Shown: positions 56,748-64,000 of the stretch, one piece after another
Position numbering within the stretch: the stretch's first letter is position 1
Layout: every line of letters starts with the position of its first letter
DNA from: Agrocybe praecox
Lineage: Eukaryota > Basidiomycota > Agaricomycetes > Agaricales > Agrocybaceae
Length of the DNA stretch: 64,000 nt
Reading direction: 5' to 3'
Assembly (NCBI GenBank): GCA_964017145.1
Contig: OZ024842.1
Coordinates: 3,782,001-3,846,000 of the forward strand
Translations under genes and position numbers: made by a program
Notes under the pieces: generated by a model
Databases searched by the model: none
What the model was told of the DNA's origin: nothing
What the model saw: only the letters and a program-made list of their open reading frames with translations

Positions 56748-59592
56748 TCAAGTATTCATGCCCAGTAATTCTCGTTGTGCAATCTCCAACCTCTCCAGCT
56801 TCTTCCCAAGATCTGTCCTCTTATCAGCGACCTGTGGACTTTCTTGCGCCAATTCCTTGCTGATTTCGTTCCCTTCTGGACCATTTACCCCAAGTTGAGC
56901 GTACAACACCTTCAAAACGTCTCTTTCCACTCCGCGAACCAGTTCATGGTCAATTGCCAGAGGCACCGTATCGGTGAAGCGTTTGTATGCAACTGCAATC
57001 ATAAGAAAAAATATGTCAATGTCGTGGTTTGAAGAAAATACGCCGGGAAAATAACCTTGAAAGTAAGCCCGAACATCAGCCATGATGGTTAGAGCTGGCT
57101 CCATCTCGTCAGCGGGTAGTAATTTCTGCAAGTCTTCTGGTCCAAGACCTGTCATCCCCATCTCAGCAAGTCCGGCGAGAACTTTGGCGATACTCTCAGG
57201 CAGGGCTACATTTTCAGGGTTTTGAGACAGGAATCCCTGACCAACTCGCGCTAGCACAGTCATAAGGCCAGAGCCGTTGTACCGCTGCCTTTCTCCCCTG
57301 TAGTAAGCCAGGAATTTGCTCTTGTAATCGGATAGATAATGGGTGTTCAGCGAGAATGGCTTGTCTTCGAGCTCGAGCATCCAATTGATTTTTTCTTCAG
57401 CACGGCTTCTACACCTTTCAACATGTTGATGCATGATGGTCCTAAACAATATTCAGTAAGTGGTATATATGATAGTTAAAATTTCATACCGTACGCGCTG
57501 TTCGAGATGACCTTGACCAAAATGAGCGAAATGCTTGTTCACTAATCTCTTGACATGATCGGAGATACTATCGAAGACAGTTTTACAGAGCGACATGGCT
57601 GGTGACTTCCACTCCCTGATAACAGATTCGATGAACGTATGTTGTACAATGAAAGGGAAATGTCCAGGAAGTTCTCGCGTCCGCGCACTGTAAATGTAAA
57701 GGTTAGTCGTGTATACCACTCATAAGATAGTTTAATCAAGCCGACCGATGCGCCCTATCTAGAACTTCATCGATATATATCTTATTCGATGGAGCGGATT
57801 TTCGCTTCTTTGACGGGGTTTTCGTTAGATCTATCACTTTCTGTGGTGTCAGGGTGGTAGCTCCGGATGGGTTAGAGCTGCTTTCTTCATTCTCACTTGC
57901 TTCATCCTCCTCGATTTTACCCTCTTCTTCAACAAGAAATTGGGCTTTTTTGATATGTCGCTTTTCTTCATATCTTCTCTCAAATGGGCGGAAGTTCGGC
58001 GCCGTACTGCGAATAGATCTTCTGAACCTTTCTTGTGCAGGACGAATGACCTGCAACAATCCGTCTTCGTCTGGAACACCCTCGACATGACGTCCAAGGT
58101 CTGCCACGAAGTCGTGTAAAAGAGTTGAAATTTCACTCTGAGGGTTGTCGGAGGGTGGGCGCGGGAGTGCCTCCAGGGCATGCCGTACGTTAGCAATACT
58201 TTGCTCAAGCTCTTCATAAATCTGGGGAAGCCTGAATTGACCTTTTTAGAATAGAACAAAATCAGTCATGACAAAGATGTCCACCTTTTAGATATCAGAT
58301 CCGAAAGTACCAAACTCAACCTTTCGACAAGGTTCCCGGTTCGGAGGTATTTCTGGTAAACAGCATCGAGCTCTGACCAAGGCGGTGTCGAGGAAAAGAA
58401 ATCATTTTCTCTTTGCCTGGCTTGATCCCATGTCATAATTGACTTGAGGTCGTTTGAACTAGGTTGCTTGACGCAGAACCAGTTGTTCTCCAACGATTCC
58501 TTCTCGTTGCGGATAAAAGGCAACCAATTCCCTTCTTCACCAGTTGGGATACGGTCTGGCTTCGTCAAAACACCTTGGAATAGAAGATTGAGTTGGTGTC
58601 CCAATAATAATAAATGAGAAAGTACCAATAGTTCGCTTTCCCTCGGGATCATACTGTCTTGTGAGTCGATGAGCACCCTGATTCTCGAAATCGGCTTAAG
58701 TGCGTTTATGAGATGTAATGCGTTGAAATAAAAAGGTGGCGGACACACTTTCGCAAGCAACTGTGAGTAGAATAATGCAATTGGGTTTCTTGATATACGC
58801 AGTAACGAGACTTTCTACTAGCGCGATGTCATTTTCTCCGTTTATACTGCTGGAGCTCACGCTAGCAATCAAACCTATATAATCATCAGAGCAAGAATCG
58901 CCAAAGAAATATTTGCGTACCGGGGAGGTCAACGAAAGATAAGTCCGCGACATCGGGACCGCTAATTTGCAGACTAACGCAGTTATTAGAAAAACTGAGT
59001 TGCGTGTCTTTCTCTACTTCATCAAGGTCGCTGTTTAAATAGTGTTGTGGTGTTTGCTTCGGGTTGAGGATAGCTTTCTGTGCCCTGCAAATCCGTTCTT
59101 CCACTTCAGTTTTGTCGTAGATAGTTTTTCCGAATTTCTCATTTCGAGCCTGTCCCAAAGGCTGGCCTTGTGAGTCCGTGATGAAACGTAGGGACACGAT
59201 ACACTGCCATGGCGCGTCGCTTCTCGATAGACGGCATTCGGTAGGGCAACTAGATCGAGAATGAGACGCGTCCGGTAAAAGAAAGGAAAAGCAAGACGCA
59301 CCGAGTACAAGTGCCCGCCGCGCGAGGCAACGTTATTCCAGAAATACTCTCGATGAGAGAAGATTTACCCGCACTTTGCGAGCCAATCACTGCGATTTGT
59401 GGCAGGTCGATATCCACTTGGACACTAGAGGCCAATGAATGAAGAGAATTCTGAACAAAGGCACGTTAGAGCGTACCCTGTACTATGTAAACGATTAACT
59501 AGGTCCAACATCCGTCTTCTCGTCTGAGACAGCTTCGCATTCGAGAGTCCTACACCATTTTGAACACCATCCATATCTTCTGAATGAACCAT
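56748..59592 (-). CDS. Dynamin-like large GTPase D3
   Basis: Ten exons: 59592-59477, 59424-59302, 59249-58921, 58874-58749, 58694-58626, 58573-58285, 58231-57746, 57687-57490, 57441-57056, 56992-56748; 788 residues. G1 GSQSAGKSS, G2 PRAAGTCTRCPTE, G3 DLPG, G4 TKPD; then stalk and GED-like end (ESPQVADKRTDLGKKLERLE). Five exons match D1 in length exactly, and the exons flanking the extra intron (69 + 289) add up to the D1 exon of 358. The middle region has a basic stretch KTPSKKRKSAPSNK after an acidic one, resembling a nuclear localisation signal. No PH domain. Expected activity is GTP-driven self-assembly; cargo unknown. Confidence 0.88.
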
Positions 59593-59994
59593 TCTTGATG
59601 TTTCTCGTGGTGAACGGAGGGATTATAGTGGGTCAAATAGCGGGTGAAACAGGACCAAGGAAACAACCTCCTTTATAATCTGGCCAATCATTGTCCTCGA
59701 TATGCGGCATTTGAATATCCTTTTTGAAAAACTTGATAAGTGGCCTTTTTCACTACAATGGATTGTCGTCGTGGTAGAGATTATTAAAATGGTTCTTGGC
59801 TATTGTTTGTCGTAATGCGTTTCAATTACGGTCGTCGGTCGAAGCGAAATTCTTGACCGAGCCCACGGCCACAGCCGCTCACTGTCACTGTTCTCTAGTT
59901 GCCACCACCACTCTTAGGAGCTTAGAACCGTACCACCGTCGTAATTCGATTTTAGAAACACTCTTTAACTCATCAAAAGGAAAAAGACGACATA
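59593..59994. promoter_or_regulatory. Divergent intergenic region between dynamin D3 and CTK3
   Basis: About 400 bases separate two divergent start codons, so both promoters must lie here. No specific element is recognised. It also marks the border between the accessory array and conserved genes. Confidence 0.5.
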
Positions 59995-60976
59995 ATGGAT
60001 CCATTTGAAGTGAGGATGCAGTTCATTGACGTTCTTAAGCGACTAAACGCGTCAGTGTTTTTTTCTAGTTTTGGGATAAGATCTTTCGTTAAAATGCCAA
60101 GAACAGCTCTCAACAGTCTATCCAGAAGTTGGTCAGCCTCGCTGTGAAGAATTTTCCCGGATGCGGAGAGGATATTTGGGACTGTGTAATTGAGGAGATA
60201 CAGAAAGTAAATTGTTTTCTTATAATTTCGGTTCATGACACATTTTTCATAGCGCCTTAGGTTTCTATAAACTCTAGGATAAACATCCTGTACTTTCTCG
60301 ACTCGCTATGCGAAACATGCCTAATGGTCAAGTCGCATTCAAAGTCGGAAAGGTCAAGGGAGGCAAATGCTGACGGATTATACGTTCAGTTCGTCTCTCG
60401 AGATCTTGGTAGACTTATCGAACATGTAGTGCCAGAAGGGAGGCAAGGGATGCCAAACTTGATTAGTACGAAGCAAGTGAGTACTCCGTGATACATTTAT
60501 CTACGAAAATCCCTTATTTCGCCTTCCAGATTCTAGAGAACTGGAGAAACAAACGATACGTGGAACCGCAAAAAATTGATCAAGCTCTTTCAGCTCTCGA
60601 CTCTCGCCCCAAGATTCCTGTCTCAGAGGAGGAAGTACCCCCAATGCAATCTCTATCAAAAAACGAGATAAACAAACGCATTGAACAGGATCGGGAGCGG
60701 CATAAAAGATTACGAGAGCGACGATGGGTGCAGCCAACTGCGCGTAACCCAGCTTCAGCACAGGCAGCACAGCTCGCATCTTTTTATCCATTGGAGACGG
60801 GGGAAGAACTACCGCTAGACATCGAGTTCGAGAATGAATGGGAAACCACGAGTGACTGGAACGACGATGATCAGGAAGCCATAGAAGAAGAGGGCCATTT
60901 GGCATTTCAGTCCAGTGACAGTGAAGATGACAACTTATCTACACTTCCATCGAAAAGACAAAAAACAGATACATAA
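59995..60976 (+). CDS. CTK3: CTD kinase I gamma subunit
   Basis: Four exons: 59995-60050, 60107-60206, 60261-60476, 60530-60976. The N-terminal region has the CID-type helices of the family: MDPFEVRMQFIDVLKRLNAS, SIQKLVSLAVKNFPGCGEDI, WDCVIEEIQK, INILYFLDSLCETCL, then YVQFVSRDLGRLIEHVVPEG. The C-terminal part has the second conserved block ILENWRNKRYVEPQKIDQAL and NKRIEQDRERHKRLRERRW, followed by an acidic tail (ENEWETTSDWNDDDQEAIEE) and a final KRQKT. CTK3 is the regulatory subunit of CTDK-I, which phosphorylates the RNA polymerase II C-terminal domain. The identification rests on this conserved pattern. Convergent with UTP20. Confidence 0.75.
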
Positions 60977-61005
60977 ATCGCGTAATATTAGCTGAAGAGT
61001 ATATA

Positions 61006-64000
61006 TCATAACATTAAATATTTGAATAAAAGTATATGGATCGTCAAAGTTTCGTTATAGGACGCATTTCCCCTACTCTTCCCTGCGTCGTTTGACCTTT
61101 CCTTTTCCCTCCCTATGTTCAATGATGAGCAACTGGACAAATAGACGACGAAAGAAAATCGAACAAGGACGTACAAAAATCCCCTCTCCTTCCTTTTCCT
61201 ACTATCTTTTTTGATAACATTGCGTTGCATCTTTCTTTTTGCGGCCGCTTCAGGATGGGTAGAGGCTTGTAGTACTCTAGCGACCTTTCGCTCTCTGCGA
61301 ACGCCTAGAACGCTTTGACGGATCTGGTTGTATACAGTAGCAAACTTTGTCGTGCCGACTTTAGCCTGCACCAGGTCCTGCAATTCGACCGCCGTAGTTT
61401 TCAGCTCCTCTGCAAACTTATGAGTTATAGTTGTACGACAGAGAAGGGCAAATACATACCCATTTGCGAATCACGGATCGTATCGTCCTCTGTTACACGA
61501 TGGACAGGAGTGAGAATGTGCACCAAGAACTGCTCAAGTCTTTCCGCTTCCATGTAGGAGGACATCGCGGCAAACCAGCGGAACCCAGCAAGAGGTTGTT
61601 GTGACCAATTAGCCTAAATTTTATCAAAAATAAGAACATAGCAATTATGAATTGGAGAGAAAACGCACTTTGGCAGCGGCCTTGCTACGTCTGGAAATAT
61701 GGCCGGACTTGATTTGGTATGACAGCTTCGAAAATAACCAAGGCAAAGGATTGCCGAGAGTTTTCAACTTCTCCTCGCCAACGTCCTGCTGCGTATCCTG
61801 ACCAAGTGCACCATTCTCGTTGTCTAAGATAGTCTTTGCATCATCGTCTACTGCGGCTGCCACACCATCCCCCACGGGCATGAGGTAGAAACATTTACCA
61901 ATGTAAAATAAGTTTTTGACGACTTGTAAAGACAGAGGCTCATCCAGGTGTTCACTTTTAAGTTGCTGAGTTAACTTTCTTGCGACGAGTTGCATGCCGA
62001 CTCGAGACAGTGGATGCTCGTCTGGCAGGTCTGTCCTGGGCGCAGAGACGGGAACGGCGGCGAATAAGAGACCCATAAGCCTACATGCAGAGGTTCGTAC
62101 CCATGCATGTGGGAACAAAAGATGTTCAACGATTGCTGACCAGTCGACTTTATCGTCCTGGGTCGCGAAGTCTGGGAAAACCTTAAGGATCTTGGCCAGA
62201 ACGGTGAGAGAGTGGTAAGGAAGGTGCCATTCGATTTCGATGTCCATGAGCGAATTTTCTTCCTCTTCTTCGGCAGCGACAATCCATGAGGAACTCCGTT
62301 TCAAGGCGGCTTTGAGGTCGTCGAGGATAGCTAACACGTATGATGTAGTATCAGCTTGTGCGACGTCTACCACAAATCCATACACCTGTAGCGAAACCCA
62401 GGAAAGCAACGGTTGAGCCGTTTGGGAAGCCCATGTATGTAAATGCGAAAGCAAGATGGTAAGCCGTTCGTCGTCTAATCTTGACCAGAGGTTCTTTATT
62501 AGCTGAGAAGCCATTTCACGGCACTTGGCCGACTCATCGTTGGCGATTACCATGACCAAAGTCACGAACAAGAGGTCGGCGTATTCCTGGATAAGACTTG
62601 CTTGGAACTTCACGATAACTGCTCCTAATAACTCCATAATACTTGTGCGGCCACTTTCGTGAATATATGACAGATTCTTTGCGAAGAAGGACATCTGGTT
62701 TCGAAGGCGTCCCTTACCCTGAGGATAGTCAAGTAGGAATTGGAGTAGAACGCCGCGGCATAGTTCTTGAACTTGGGGTGATTGACTGGTCACTGCTACC
62801 TCAGAAACCTTTTCCATCAAGTCATATATCTCTGGCACAACGAATTTTCGCGCGACGATTGCCCTAAGCAAAGTAAAAACGGAAGCTTGACGCTCCGGGT
62901 CCTCAAGATCTGGAGAAAGAAGTTCGATGAGATATACCAAGTCCTTCTCCTTCACTTGTACAGGTGGGCCGTCACGAAGAATAGCGCCTAATGATTTGAA
63001 TGCGACCTGAACGAGTTCGGCTTCAGTGTTTCCAGTTTGTCTGATAATATCGAGAATTTGTTGCACAAAAACTGGGAGGGACTTTGAAACGGATTTGAGG
63101 GGACATTTAGAAAGACCAGCGGCACAACGCATTCCAATAATCAAGACAGCAGCGTTTGTTGAATATAATGTGTTTCCGACGACCACAACGATCGACTCTA
63201 ACCGAGAAAGTTGGGCTGGATCTCGGAAGTCAAAACGGTTTCGTTTGAGGGCGGTGTTCAGGAGTTCCAAACCAAATGTCACAAATCTAAAATTGAAAAA
63301 TTAATTATAAAGAAATTTCGTTAGATCGAAGCTAACGCACCTGAATGAATTGGTCGCATAATGGTCGACCTCTGACGTTGCTTTTATTTTTGTCTGAACA
63401 ATAGCATCACCTTTGACCTGCTGCTTACGACGCGAAGGAGTTTGCTGTAAAAACTTGGCATTTTGACTGATGAGCGTGTTGCACAGTGCCAGTAGCTCAG
63501 TTTGGACCAGATGTTTGTTGCTATTCAAGCCGGTAGATATCCGCTTGAGGACTTCTTCAACGAGAGCCATAACCTTCATGGATTCTGTTTCCTGCATGAT
63601 CGACTTGACCGGGAGCAAAAGGCTGCTGATTTTTGCAGGAGTAATAAATTTCGCTACTACCGCAAAGGAGTCCAGTCCTCTTGATGACGAAGCACGGACT
63701 TCTCGCATCTTAGTTTGGAAACCTTCAGCCTGGACATCCTTTCCAGATTCACCGAAAATGACCTCAGCAGAAATATACGCAACATCATTAACACAGTTGT
63801 CGAGTATTGAGAAGTTTTCTGCGTGTTCGCCAGATGTGACATGTAGAACCAATGAATGTACAACGTAAGCAAGGACATGCAATTGTGGACCACGTAAGAG
63901 CGCGGCCCTCAACTCTCGAAGGACAATCGGAAGATAAGTTGGTCCGAGAGTGACAGCTATCCGATTGAGAGAGTCTCTGGTGAGGTCTCGTGTTTCCTGT
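61006..64000 (-). CDS. UTP20: U3 snoRNP protein UTP20, 3' part (continues beyond the window)
   Basis: Minus strand, open to the right edge. Exons seen: 64000-63341, 63286-61669, 61613-61460, 61409-61006. The sequence is helical-repeat rich (FVTFGLELLNTALKRNRFDF, RCAAGLSKCPLKSVSKSLPV, QASVFTLLRAIVARKFVVPE, GVLLQFLLDYPQGKGRLRNQ) and ends with the basic tail typical of UTP20 (IRQSVLGVRRERKVARVLQA, AAAKRKMQRNVIKKDSRKRK). UTP20 is a large scaffold of the small-subunit processome in nucleolar pre-rRNA processing. The last ~50 codons after RKRKERG look unlike the family and may be read-through of an unrecognised short intron or a recent extension. The stop is 29 bases from that of CTK3. Confidence 0.85.

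Noticed and set aside
1..64000. CRISPR arrays, bacterial operons, rRNA or tRNA genes
   Set aside because: The only regular repeats are protein-coding TPR units and the units inside the D2 insertion. No cloverleaf or rRNA-like segment was noticed by eye; a tRNAscan run would be decisive.

Overview
The window looks like nuclear DNA of a filamentous basidiomycete (mushroom-forming Agaricomycetes is the likeliest group). Reasons: genes are split by many short GT-AG introns of about 45-65 bases, and the families present (NACHT STAND NTPases, a patatin/NB-ARC/TPR NLR, BTB proteins, dynamin-like GTPases, membrane-anchored histidine phosphatases) are ones that expand in those fungi. All exon models below were built by hand from splice sites and conserved reading frames.

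Left part (1-44 kb): an accessory, duplicated and decaying region. Its backbone is a module that I read as [histidine-phosphatase pseudogene] -> [NACHT gene 'alpha', plus strand] -> <- [NACHT gene 'beta', minus strand]. Alpha copies lie at 7.5-10.3 kb (A, intact, with a C-terminal hydrophobic segment), 18.3-21.1 kb (B, intact) and 37.1-39.8 kb (C, dead: Walker A lysine changed to glutamate plus a nonsense codon). Beta is well preserved only at 43.6-41.2 kb, where a run of phase-1 microexons encodes a coiled coil; fragments of beta lie at 0.3-1.1 kb and 21.5-21.9 kb. The first bases of the window match the 3' flank of alpha, so another alpha copy probably lies just outside. Between the modules are pseudogenes of a carnitine acyltransferase, a BTB protein, two histidine phosphatases, a GNAT acetyltransferase and a dual-specificity phosphatase, and a Mutator-like MITE with a 9-base target duplication and a paralogous empty site nearby.

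Middle (25.2-29.3 kb): one intact NLR with patatin lipase, NB-ARC and kinesin-light-chain-type TPR repeats (about 1253 residues). Its TPR array is ten nearly identical 126-base units, and most of the gene is much richer in A+T than its surroundings. From 30 to 35.6 kb are pyrimidine-rich sequences and a broken glutamine-rich gene.

Right part (44-59.6 kb): a same-strand alternating array, in order of transcription dynamin D3, BTB2, dynamin D2, BTB1, dynamin D1. D1 and D3 are intact (813 and 788 residues); D2 is split by a 2.4 kb insertion that itself carries a nested hAT-type MITE. From 59.99 kb the window changes to conserved genes: a CTD-kinase gamma subunit (CTK3) and the 3' part of UTP20, convergent with about 29 bases between stop codons.

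Taken together, three classes of self-assembling NTPases (NACHT, NB-ARC, dynamin) sit beside a housekeeping pair with repeated gene duplication, gene death and transposon insertion. That is the usual appearance of a fungal non-self-recognition or innate-immunity island. This role is inferred from families and architecture only.
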